Shown: one piece after another, positions 1-8,046 of the stretch
How positions within the stretch are numbered: position 1 is the first letter of the stretch
Layout: each line of letters begins with the position of its first letter
From: Streptomyces sp. Ncost-T10-10d
Lineage (GTDB): Bacteria > Actinomycetota > Actinomycetes > Streptomycetales > Streptomycetaceae
Reading direction: 5' to 3'
Assembly (NCBI RefSeq): GCF_900091955.1
Contig: NZ_FMDF01000069.1
Location: forward strand, 1 to 33,826
Length of the DNA: 33,826 bases
The notes under the pieces: generated by a model
What the model was told of the DNA's origin: nothing
Seen by the model: the letters and a program-made list of their open reading frames with translations, nothing else
Database searches by the model: none
Made by a program: the position numbers and the translations under genes

Positions 1-2469
1 TCGGGGCTGAACGCCAGGGAGTTGACGCGATGCCCGGCCTTCAGGGAACGGCCACGGCCGGGGTGGGCCGGGTCGGTGGTGTTCCACAGGCAGATGGTGC
101 CGGAGTCGTCGTCGCATGCGGCGGCCAAGGTGTGCCCGGTGGGGCTGAACGCGACGCTACGGGAGAAGACGTCGGGGCAGTCGAGGTCCAGGGGGCGCCC
201 CTGCGGGTTTGACATCGTCGGGGCGGGTGACGTTCCACAGGCTGACGAATCCGGCGTGCCAACCGGCGGCCAGGGTGCGGCCGTCGGGGCTGAACGCCAG
301 CGATTCGATGCTGCTCAAGGCGTCCCAGCCCTCAATGGCGGGACTCTTCGGCCGGCCGAGCAGGACCGGGTGGCTGGGGCTGGTCAGGCTCCACAGGTCG
401 ACGAATCCGCCGGAACCCGCGTCGCCGTTGTGGCTGGTGTGGCCGCCGACGGCGAGCACCCGGCCGTTCGGGCTGAACGCGAGCGACAGGATCGAATTGA
501 CGGAACGGTCCATGGGCACGGGTCGGCCCAGCGCCACCGGACGGCCGGGATCGGAGACGTCCCACAGCCGGACGAGGTTCTGGCTGAGGTTCCCGGCCGC
601 CAGCATGTGCCCGTCGGGGCTGTAGGCCACGGTGTACACCATGCCGCGCGGGCCGGGAAGCCGGGTGTCCAGCGGTGTGTTCTGGGTCGTGATGAGCCGG
701 GACGCCGCGTCCGGGGTCGCATCCATGCGGTAGGAGGTCAGCGCGAGCTGAGCGGACAGCGAGGGATCGGTCGGCGCCAGTTGAACGGACGCGGAGGTGA
801 CGGCCGCGTTGATGGCCCGGTCGCGGGCTCGCAGGGCCTGGGACTCCTGCCGGAAGGCGAACACCGCGGCCAGCGAGGCGACCACGGCCAGGGTGGTGAT
901 GGTGGCGACCGCGGCGCGCCGGAGCCGTTGCCCGCGCCGCTGGTGTTGGCGGGCGGTGGCCAGGAACGCCCGGGCGGCGCTGCTGAGTTCCGCCCCGTGC
1001 GTTCCGGCCCAGGCGAGGGCGGTCTCCAGCCGGTTGCCGCGGTACAGGGAGGCCGCCTCCCGGCCGGCCTGTTCCCAGAGCGCGGCCGCGTCCTCCAGAT
1101 CCTGTCGTACGAGGTTGCCGCTGCGGTCGTGCTCGATCCAGCCCCGCAGCCGGGGCCAGGCGCGGATGAGCACCTCATGTGTCATCACCACCGTGTCCTC
1201 GTCCCGGGTCAGCAGCCGGCCACGGGTGAAGTCGTCCAGGACTCTGGCGGCCGCTTCCCGGTCCGGCGCGTGACGCAGCAGCTCGTCGTACCGGACGCGC
1301 CGGCGGCTGTCGTCGGCGTCGCGTCCCACGATGACGAGCCGCAGGAACACCCACCGTGCGGCCTCCTGGTAGGGCAGCGGAAGGGTGTCGTAGAGCCTGT
1401 TCGCCGTGATCGCGATGGCGCCCTGGATGCCGCCGGTGACGCGGTACCCGTCCACGGTGAGCGTGTGGCCGTGGCGCTGCTGCCAGGTGGCCCGCAGCGC
1501 GTGCGCGAGCAGCGGGAGCCGGCCCGTGGTGCTCGTACCGACCGGTCCGCCGACCGTGCCCAGCTCCGTCAGCAGCACCTCGACCAGGCCGTCCTCGATG
1601 TCGAGCCCCACATTACCGGCCGGTCGGCGGATCGCGTCCTTGAGCTCGTCCTCCGTCATCGGCTCCAGCAGGACCGGTCCGGCCCGGAGCGCCGCCCGGA
1701 GCTGCGGATGGGCCGTGCACGCGGCGTAGAAGTCCGCGCGTACCCCCAGCACCACGACCGCACCGCCCGTGGGCCGGGCCAGACGGTCGAGCACATCGAT
1801 GAGCCACTGCCGTTCGGCCTCGTCGCCGCAGGCCGTGAAGACCTCCTCGAACTGGTCGACCACGACGATCAGTCCCGCGGAGGGGGACCCCCCGGCGGGC
1901 GCCGGATCGGCGGCTCCGGTGATCTCGCGCAGCTCGGCGAGGCACCGTGCGGGATCGGCCCGCCACACCGGTGCCGTGTGCCGGGCGGTCCCAGCGTCGA
2001 GCCCGGCGGCGGCCGCCAGCGCCAGCGCGGGGGAGGCCGTCGGGGTCAGGACCAGCCGCGGCCAGGTGCTCGAACCCGCCGCCGGAAGCCGGCCGTCTTC
2101 CAGGGCCGGCAGCACCCCGGCCGCGAGCAGGGACGACTTCCCGGCCCCCGAGGGGCCGATCAGCACCAGCGGGCCGCCCTCGCGCATCCGGGCGTCCATC
2201 CGCTCGCACACGAGGTGAACCATGCGCTCACGGCCGTAGAACCACTGCTTGTGATCCGCGTCGAACGGGACCAATCCCGGGTACGGGCAGGGCACGCGGT
2301 CGGCGCCGGGGCCGGGCACGGTTCTGCGCCCCTCGTCGCCGTGCCGGATGTGGAGGTCGCGGCCGGCCTGGTAGACGCTGCCGCCGCCGGTCGCGCTCGC
2401 CTCCTGCCGCCTCGGCTGCCAGAGGGGCGGCTCGTCGGGGGCCGGGGCGTCGCTACCGTATTCCGTCAC
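1..2469 (-). CDS. nSTAND NTPase with WD40 repeats, NLR-like; frameshifted and cut by the window edge
   Basis: This is a likely intracellular sensor or signalling ATPase of the STAND class. An N-terminal motif SVYQAGRDLHI lies at residues 31-41. It is followed by the nSTAND1-type entry YPGLVPFD, Walker A GPSGAGKSS (105-113), Walker B VVVDQFEEVF (202-211), a helical part, one hydrophobic segment (519-538), and WD40 blades from about 610, each with an AFSPDGR-like and an LW(D/N)V-like element. The GTG start at 2469 overlaps the TGA of the upstream gene (GTGA), so translation is probably coupled. In the starting frame the protein ends at 157 after 770 residues. WD40 sequence continues in another frame (SVAFSPTGHTLAA, ICLWNTTDPAHP) to position 1. 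The break fits one extra G in the GGGG run at 220-223. It could be a real mutation or a sequence error. Domain class is fairly sure; the ligand is unknown. Confidence 0.8.
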
Positions 2470-2897
2470 GCCTGTCCGCCCCTGGTGACGTTCATGTCCC
2501 GGCCGGCCAGGTACGCGTCGCCGCCGGAGACGTGTGCCCCCAGCGTCATCGAGCCCGTGATCTGCTGCTCCGGGGCTCCGGCCGTGCCCGGTTCCGCGCC
2601 GAACAGTGCGCGCAGCTCGTCGACGGCGTCCGGCCGCACGGCCATGAGCCGGATGATGCGGGCCCGCCACTCGGCGACCAGCAGTCCCTGGAGCTCCCCG
2701 TCGTCGCCCGTCTGCCGCGCCTGAAGCAACTCATCGCGTGCATCGGTGAGTTCCTCCTCCACGCGCTCCGGGTGCGCGGACCGCCACAGTGCCAGGACCG
2801 AGGACTTGACCGCGCCCCAGCCGTCCGTCGCCAGCAGATCGATCAGGCGTGCCGCGGCTGCCGATGCCAGGCCGGCGAGTTCCACACTCGTGTCCAT
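2466..2897 (-). CDS. small helical protein with C-terminal RHIM-like motif
   Basis: This 143-residue protein matches no family I can name. Residues 1-100 look wholly helical, with Ala/Leu-rich stretches (LASAAAARLIDLL), a Trp-containing helix (VLALWRSAHPERVEEEL) and a charged helix around ARDELLQARQTGDD. A Gly/Pro/Gln linker follows, then a tail AHVSGGDAYLAGRDMNV (121-137) that closely matches the tail of the TIR protein at 5149-5763 and the N-terminal motif of the NTPase. The ATG start at 2897 follows AAGGAGA at good spacing. The gene begins 16 bases after the pseudokinase gene and overlaps the NTPase gene by 4 bases. The likely role is an adaptor or effector-associated death-like domain in the same pathway. 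That role is inferred from context and the shared tail only. Confidence 0.75.
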   Translation of the reverse strand: MDTSVELAGLASAAAARLIDLLATDGWGAVKSSVLALWRSAHPERVEEELTDARDELLQARQTGDDGELQGLLVAEWRARIIRLMAVRPDAVDELRALFGAEPGTAGAPEQQITGSMTLGAHVSGGDAYLAGRDMNVTRGGQA

Positions 2898-2913
2898 GTC
2901 TTCTCCTTGTCCC

Positions 2914-5138
2914 TTACCGGCCGTGGGCCGCGATCGCTGTCATGGTCAGGTTGGAGGCGATGAACACGCGGTCGCCGCCCACCGTCCACATGAAACCCAC
3001 GTCCGGCTGCCCGGGGTCCCTGTATTTCCACCGGGCCCTGCCGGTGGCCGCGTCGATGGCCCACAGCGTCTGGGCGCTGTCGGTGGCGAAGACGGTGTCG
3101 GCCGAACACTGCGCGTTCTTGCCGCCCAGACTGAGGGAGGCGTTGAACAGATTGGAACCGCCCATCTTGTTGGCGCCGTCGAGCGTCGCGACCCACCGGA
3201 GCGTGCCGTCGGCCGAGTCCATGGCGGCGAGGTCGCTGCCGACGGGTACGTAGACGGTCGCGCCGTCCAGGCTGGAGAACGGGTAGCCGATCTTGACCTG
3301 GTCCCCGTTCTTCGACTCGAAGCGTCGATGCCACTTCTCGTCGCCCGTGGCCGTATCGACGGCGAACAGTGTGTCGCCGTTGCCGCCGGCGAACAGGAAC
3401 AGTCCGGCCGCGTAGCACGTCATCGGCCAGCCGGGGGTGAAGTAGTACGAGGTGAACGGGATGGGCACCTTCCAGCCGCGGGCACCCCTCCGGCCGGCGT
3501 CGATCATTTGGACGCGGCCGGGTTTCCTGGCCGGAACGGCCGAGGCGGCCAGCAGGCGGGAACCGGTGGGCGGCACGAGCACGTTGTTGATGTCCGTGCC
3601 CTCGACCTGCCACAGTTTCTTGCCGGTCGCGGCCTTGAACGCACGGATGTAGCCGGTGGTCGGGGACTCGGCCGAGAACTTCTCGTGCCGTCGGCTCACC
3701 TGCCCGCACACATAGACCGTGTCCCCCGCGACGGCCACGTAGTTGCTCGGGTACATCGACACGAGCGTGGGGCCGCCGGGATCGGAGGCGGCAAGGTTGA
3801 TCACCCACTTCACCTTCCCCCCGGCGGCGTCGAACGCCGCCAGCACACCTGGCTGACTCGGTGTGTCGCAGAGCAGGTAGAACACCCCGTCCGCGTACGC
3901 CGTCGGGTACTTCGAGCCGCTCATGCGGAACGGGTTGGTCGCGTTCAGCGGGCGGAACACGGGGTCTCCGGTCGCGGCGTCCAGGAACGACGTGGCCTTG
4001 GCCGTGACCACCATGACCGTCTTGTCGGATGCCTCCAGGCAGGTGGGGGCGCTCTTTCCGACCCCCGACCATGCCTTGACGGCGTCGGGTCCGGCCAGAA
4101 CGGTCGGTTCCGGTTCGCCCGTCGAGGACGGCGACGCGGAGGGGTGGGCGTGGATCGCGCGCCTGACGGAGAGGCCGGCCGCGCGGCGGGCCCGGGCCCG
4201 CCGGCCCGGCCCTCGGGAGCCGGTGACGAGTCGCCGGAGAAGGCGAGTGCCGCCGCGGTCCCGCCGAGTACGGCTACGCCGCCGGCCAGAGCGATGACCA
4301 GCTTCCGGCGGCTGACACCCGCACCGGCAGCGGTCTCCGGCGGAGGAGGAAGCGGGCCCCGGTCGCCGCCCCCGGCGGACACCGATCCCACCGCCGCTGT
4401 CGCGGCGGCCATGTCGGCGGTCACCGCCGGCGGCAGCCAACTCCCTTGCAAGTCAGGCAGGTTCTGATGCTTCAAGTAGGCGACGAGTTGCTCCGCGGTG
4501 GGACGGTCCGACGATTCGGGGTACAGGCAGCCGCCGATCACCTCGCGCAGCGACACGGGGAGTGCGTCCGTGTCCGGCTCGCCTCCGGAAGCTGCGAACA
4601 GCACGGTCGACCCGAGGTCGAACATGTCGTCCGTCGGTGAGGGTGCCGGACTGCCGGTTGCTCCCGCCATCCCCAGTGCGGTGATGCGGGGCCCGTCCAT
4701 GGTCAGCAGCACCGAGTCCGGGTTCACCTCGCCGTGGACCGTCCCGGCCGCGTGGAGTGCGGCCAGCGCCCGGGCGAGGCCGTCGGCGAGCACCCGCAGA
4801 GCCGGTTCGGAGAGTGGACCGTGCCGGTCCACCGCCTGCCGGAGCGGCAGTCCGGCGGTGAACGGGGTCGCCAGCCAGGGAGCGGGCGCGTCGGGGTCGG
4901 CATCCACCACCGGTACGAGGAAGGCACCGGACAGCGTCCGTGCCGCCTCGACGGCGGCTCGGAACCGGTCCCGGAACCCCGGGTCCGCGGCGAGTTCGGG
5001 CGCCACGACCGTGACCGTGACGAGGAGTCCCTCGTCCGAGCGGGCCGCGAAGACCTCGCTCCCGCCGACGGTGCTCTGTCTTCCGAGCAGCGCATACGGC
5101 CCGATCCGACGAGCACCGTCTGCTCCGGGATGAACCAT
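2914..5138 (-). CDS. membrane pseudokinase with extracellular PQQ-type beta-propeller (frameshifted)
   Basis: The layout is that of AfsK-like receptors: an N-terminal Ser/Thr kinase fold (about 12-230), a Pro/Gly linker, one membrane helix preceded by RRK (279-300), then a PQQ-binding-like propeller with repeats such as TATGDEKWHRRF, ATGKKLWQVEG and AATGRARWKYRD. The kinase appears inactive. The VAVK lysine is Thr43, HRDLKPxN reads HGEVNPDS (135-142), DFG reads ALG (154-156), and the glycine loop is poor. The start at 5138 follows GAGGGG and lies 10 bases after the TIR gene. The kinase-TM part and the propeller are in different frames; total length is one base short of a whole number of codons. 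This implies a single-base loss in the GC-rich linker around 4125-4205, or a sequence error. It is probably a membrane sensor or scaffold rather than an enzyme. Confidence 0.75.
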
Positions 5139-5148
5139 CGTCAGCCCC

Positions 5149-5763
5149 TCACGCCAGCCTGATCGTCTGATCACGGGCCGCCTGGTAGGCGCTGCCGCCG
5201 CCGGACACATGGGCCGTCATCGTCATCGACGGCTCCGGATCGGCGGCCGGCGCCGTACCGCGCCCGGGTTCGACAGCGGAGTCGGAATCGCCCCCGGCAT
5301 CGGACAGGAGAGCGGCCACCGCGTCACCCAAGTGCGCCAGCCCGTCCGGCAGATGGGTCTCCGGAACGCGGAGGAACTGCAGGCGCGCCAGCTCCGCGAT
5401 CTCGGCCGGCAGCGCCGAGGCGTCGGGCAGCATCGTCGCGTCCCCCAGAAGAACCGGGACGACGCGGTTCCCCGCCCGCAGCGCTGTCGCGATCTCCAGG
5501 CGGACCCAGTCGTGAGCCCGGTCCAGGAGCCGCACCCCGTTCTCGCTCCGCGCGTCGAGCCACCCTGGCCCGATCAGTACGCACATGAGCTCGCACTCGG
5601 CGGCCTGCCGCCGCAGGATCTCGGCGAAATCGGCCCCGGGCGGAATCGACTCGCCCGACTTGAAGATCTCATCCGCACCCAAGCGTTCGGACAGCGCGCG
5701 GTAGACGTGATTTCGCATCCACCGGGAGTCCGGTTTGCGAAAGCTGAGGAAGATGCGCGGCAC
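5149..5763 (-). CDS. TIR-domain protein, probable NAD-cleaving effector with C-terminal RHIM-like tail
   Basis: Residues 1-135 form a TIR domain: strand A is MPRIFLSFRKPDSR, followed by the BB-loop region ESIPPGADF and the strand VRLEIATALRAGNRVVPVLL. Glu90 in DWVRLEIATAL lines up with the catalytic Glu of SARM1 (DWVHKEIVTAL), so NAD hydrolase activity is plausible. After a Ser/Pro/Glu linker the last 20 residues read HVSGGGSAYQAARDQTIRLA, a motif shared with the small protein and the NTPase downstream. The start is GTG at 5763 with GAGAGGGGGC just upstream. It is the first gene of a four-gene leftward operon and is divergent from the XRE regulator. In related defence systems a TIR effector depletes NAD+ when its sensor is triggered; that role here is inferred. 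Confidence 0.85.
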   Translation of the reverse strand: MPRIFLSFRKPDSRWMRNHVYRALSERLGADEIFKSGESIPPGADFAEILRRQAAECELMCVLIGPGWLDARSENGVRLLDRAHDWVRLEIATALRAGNRVVPVLLGDATMLPDASALPAEIAELARLQFLRVPETHLPDGLAHLGDAVAALLSDAGGDSDSAVEPGRGTAPAADPEPSMTMTAHVSGGGSAYQAARDQTIRLA

Positions 5764-5836
5764 AATTGCCCCCTCTCCGGCAAGCCTTGATGTCAGGGAT
5801 CGTGCTCACCCTAGGGGCGCGGTACTCGCCCGGTGG

Positions 5837-5880
5837 CTATTCACCGGGGATTGAATAGCAGGCGCAAGGATCCGTACGCT
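5837..5880 (+). promoter_or_regulatory. XRE-gene promoter with palindromic operator
   Basis: There is a perfect inverted repeat CTATTCA (5837-5843), 8-base spacer, TGAATAG (5852-5858). It overlaps the -35 hexamer TTGAAT (5851-5856). After an 18-base gap comes TACGCT (5875-5880) as -10. Expected transcription start is at about 5887, on the ATG at 5888, so the mRNA should be leaderless. The operator also lies upstream of the divergent TIR operon and could control both directions, most simply through the XRE protein itself. Confidence 0.6.
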
Positions 5881-5887
5881 GGCATTT

Positions 5888-7081
5888 ATGGATCCGACGG
5901 ACAGCGTGGCAGGGACGGCCCCGGCAGGGGGATCGACCGGCACGCGTCTGCCGCCGGGCGACTTCGGCGTCGTCCTGGCCACACTCCGGGCACGTCGGGG
6001 CTGGAGCGTGCGCGAGTTCGCCCGGCGTGCGAACGTGTCCGAAGGCCAGATCTGCAATCTGGAGAGCGGGTTGCGCAACCCGACGCCCGCTGTGGCGGCG
6101 GCTTGCGACGCGGCCTTCGGCACCGGCGGGGAACTCGTCGAGCTGGCCGGGGCCGGCCGCCGCGGGGCCCGGGCCGAGAGCGTCGTCGAGGCCGGCCCCG
6201 TGGTCGCCGGATACGAGCGGGTCCTGTGGGAGCTGAAGGACATCGGCAGATCCACCGGACCGAGGTTCGTCATCGCTTCGATGAAGTCGATCACGCGGAT
6301 CCTGACGGACGCCGGTCCGCAGGCCGTTGGCGAGCAGCGTGCCGAGATCTGGCTGCTGGCCTCGAGGTTCGCCGAATACACGGGGTGGATGGCACAAGAG
6401 GCGGGAAATCCCGCGGAGGCGTTGCGCTGGACGAATCTCGCTGTCCGCTGGGGCGCACACGGCGGCGACGAAACGGTGGCCGCGTATGCCCTGGTCCGCA
6501 AGGCGTTCATCGCCCAGCATCGCGGTGACACCTGTGCGGCGATCGGATTCGCCGACCAGGCGGCCGGGCACCCGGCGGCCAACCCGGTGATCCGCGCGCA
6601 TGCCGCGCGTCGCGCGGCCCAGGGGCATGCGCGCAGTGGCGATGCGGGGGCCTGCCGGGAGGCACTGGAGCGGTTCAGAAGCCACGCCGCCGAGGTCATC
6701 GGCGACCGGACCCCTCACTGGGGCCCGCGCATCGAGAACGGCAACCCTCGGCTCATCGAGGCGTCCTGCATGCTCAGCCTCCGTCGCTTCGAGCTGGCCG
6801 CAGACCTTTTCGCCGCCGAGCGCCTGCGCCGGCCGGCCGTCCCGGCGGACAGCAACTCCCTGGCCCGCTTCGCGGTTCGGCAGGCGACAGCCCTGGCCGG
6901 TGTCGGCCGCCTCGACGACGCCTGTCAGATCGTCGAGGCCGCGCTGACCGTGATCAAGCGCATCGACTCGGCCACCGTCCGCGCGGAGCTGGGCCGTTTC
7001 GTGGAACAGGCCCGGACCCGGAGAGCCAGCCCGGGCCAACTCGCCCTCATCGACGCATCGGCCGCCCTCGCGATCGGCTGA
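5888..7081 (+). CDS. XRE-family helix-turn-helix regulator with TPR-like C-terminal region
   Basis: The 397-residue protein has an N-terminal HTH_XRE domain at about 26-80 (LATLRARRGWSVREFARRAN, then VSEGQICNLESGLRNPTP). A long Ala/Arg-rich helical region follows. It reads like the degenerate TPR repeats of Streptomyces XRE regulators (EYTGWMAQEAGNPAEALRWT, FIAQHRGDTCAAIGFADQA). The ATG at 5888 has no Shine-Dalgarno but sits 7 bases after a -10 hexamer, which fits leaderless translation. It is divergent from the TIR operon with 124 bases between, containing a palindromic operator. It is therefore a good candidate autoregulator and local regulator of the putative defence operon. The effector ligand is unknown. 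Confidence 0.85.
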   Translation: MDPTDSVAGTAPAGGSTGTRLPPGDFGVVLATLRARRGWSVREFARRANVSEGQICNLESGLRNPTPAVAAACDAAFGTGGELVELAGAGRRGARAESVVEAGPVVAGYERVLWELKDIGRSTGPRFVIASMKSITRILTDAGPQAVGEQRAEIWLLASRFAEYTGWMAQEAGNPAEALRWTNLAVRWGAHGGDETVAAYALVRKAFIAQHRGDTCAAIGFADQAAGHPAANPVIRAHAARRAAQGHARSGDAGACREALERFRSHAAEVIGDRTPHWGPRIENGNPRLIEASCMLSLRRFELAADLFAAERLRRPAVPADSNSLARFAVRQATALAGVGRLDDACQIVEAALTVIKRIDSATVRAELGRFVEQARTRRASPGQLALIDASAALAIG

Positions 7082-7101
7082 CAGTCGCGATCGGCTCACA
7101 G
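7068..7101. repeat. 17-bp tandem duplication over the XRE stop codon
   Basis: Two adjacent 17-base units (7068-7084 and 7085-7101, TCGCGATCGGCTGACAG) differ only at one base. The first contains the TGA stop of the XRE gene; the second reads TCA there. This looks like a slip or insertion scar between the regulator and the transposase remnant. Confidence 0.6.
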
Positions 7102-7169
7102 TACGGACAGATCTTGTACTGCAACCGCGCTTGGCGTGACGGGGTGTCGTGCTGGTGGTTGTTCCTGTC

Positions 7170-7603
7170 ATGGGTGGGGAGCTCGAAGTCGGTGACGTGT
7201 AGCGGTGGGCGGCGGAGCTGAAGGAGGTGCATGAACGTTTGTGCACCGGTTTCAGCGCTCGGAGCCCCGGGAATCGGCATTGGCCTATATGCAGGGCCTG
7301 GCGTCGTCGCTGGAGCGGAAGAACGCGTGGACGGTCGCTGAGCACGCGGGGCATGACCGGCCGGACCGCCTGCAGCGACTGCTCAATACATGCGACTGGG
7401 ATGCTGACGAAGTTCGTGACGACGTAAGGGAGTTCGTGATCGAACACCTTGGTGACCGGCAAGCGGCGCTCATCGTGGACGGCATTGGGTTCCTGAAGAA
7501 GGGGATCCGCTCGGCCGGGGTCCAGCGCCAGTACGAACGGCGGGCCGGGTCGGGGACAACAGTCCGCGCGAAGGAGCTCAAAATGGGGATCAAAACCCGG
7601 TGA
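7170..7603 (+). pseudogene. IS701-family transposase remnant, N-terminal part only
   Basis: The reading from ATG 7170 (MGGELEVGDV) meets TAG at 7200-7202, then continues as RWAAELKEVHERL. It shifts frame near 7240 and continues from 7241 as HRFQRSEPRESALAY, SSLERKNAWTVAEHAG, DRLQRLLNTCDWDADEVRDD, ALIVDGIGFLKKG and SAGVQRQY. This order is typical of IS701-type DDE transposases, where the first catalytic Asp lies in VVDETGFLKKG; here the following Glu-Thr is Gly-Ile. Similarity stops at about 7553 and the remaining two thirds, with the other catalytic residues, are absent. The element is dead: one nonsense codon, one frameshift and a 3' truncation. I could not identify its terminal repeats. Confidence 0.8.
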
Positions 7604-8046
7604 ACAGCACCTCGCCCCACTGAGCCTGCCCGAGATCCGCCGCCTTGCAGTACTGGGACGTCAACTGCATTGCAGTGTTGGAATCTTGGCGTTCGGCCGT
7701 ATGGCAAAACGCCGTTCGGAGGCTCTCCAGGGGTGTCGCGCCATCGACTCGTCCTCCATGAGCCGGTCTTGGGGAGTCGTGGGCGTGCGATGCCGACACA
7801 TTCTGGAATCGCATCGGCAACGGTCTTGCCGCCCGTGCCGCACCGCCTATATAACGTTGTAAACCGAGCCGCCGACAGGCCGCGCAGGCTCTCGCGACCA
7901 CCGGTTCAGCAGCTGTTCACGCAGCTCGGAGCTGGGTCGTGAGGAGTGCAGTGACATCACCCGCCCAGCGGTTGATGCATCGTCCAGCCATGCCCCGATG
8001 GCACGCCAGCGAGCGTGCGGTCAACCCGTCAAGGAGCGTCCCGCGC
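7604..8046. other. Long intergenic region upstream of the sugar ABC operon
   Basis: I see no convincing gene here. It holds the promoter and LacI-like palindrome listed separately, then about 190 bases of untranslated leader. A short palindrome CAGCTCGGAGCTG lies at 7922-7934. A frame open from GTG 7939 or 7951, the latter after GAGGAG, would add an Arg/Pro-rich extension before the signal peptide of the binding protein. I judged that unlikely because AAGGAG at 8031 serves the ATG at 8047. Confidence 0.5.
7826..7861 (+). promoter_or_regulatory. Promoter with LacI-type operator for the sugar ABC operon
   Basis: TTGCCG (7826-7831) is a -35, followed by an A/T-rich -10 written TATATA (7848-7853) or TATAAC (7850-7855). 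Lying across the -10 is TATAACGTTGTA (7850-7861), a 12-bp palindrome with a central CG and one mismatched pair, the usual form of a LacI-family site. The LacI gene at 13004-14035 is the obvious binding partner. The assignment is inferred from form and position. Confidence 0.5.

Noticed and set aside
22..2724. 900-codon open frame on the plus strand
   Set aside because: It is antisense to the NTPase gene. No domain is visible and composition is Arg/Gly/Pro noise; long antisense frames are usual in GC-rich DNA.
2914..5138. Active AfsK-type Ser/Thr kinase
   Set aside because: The domain order matches, but the ATP-binding Lys, catalytic Asp and DFG Asp are all replaced.
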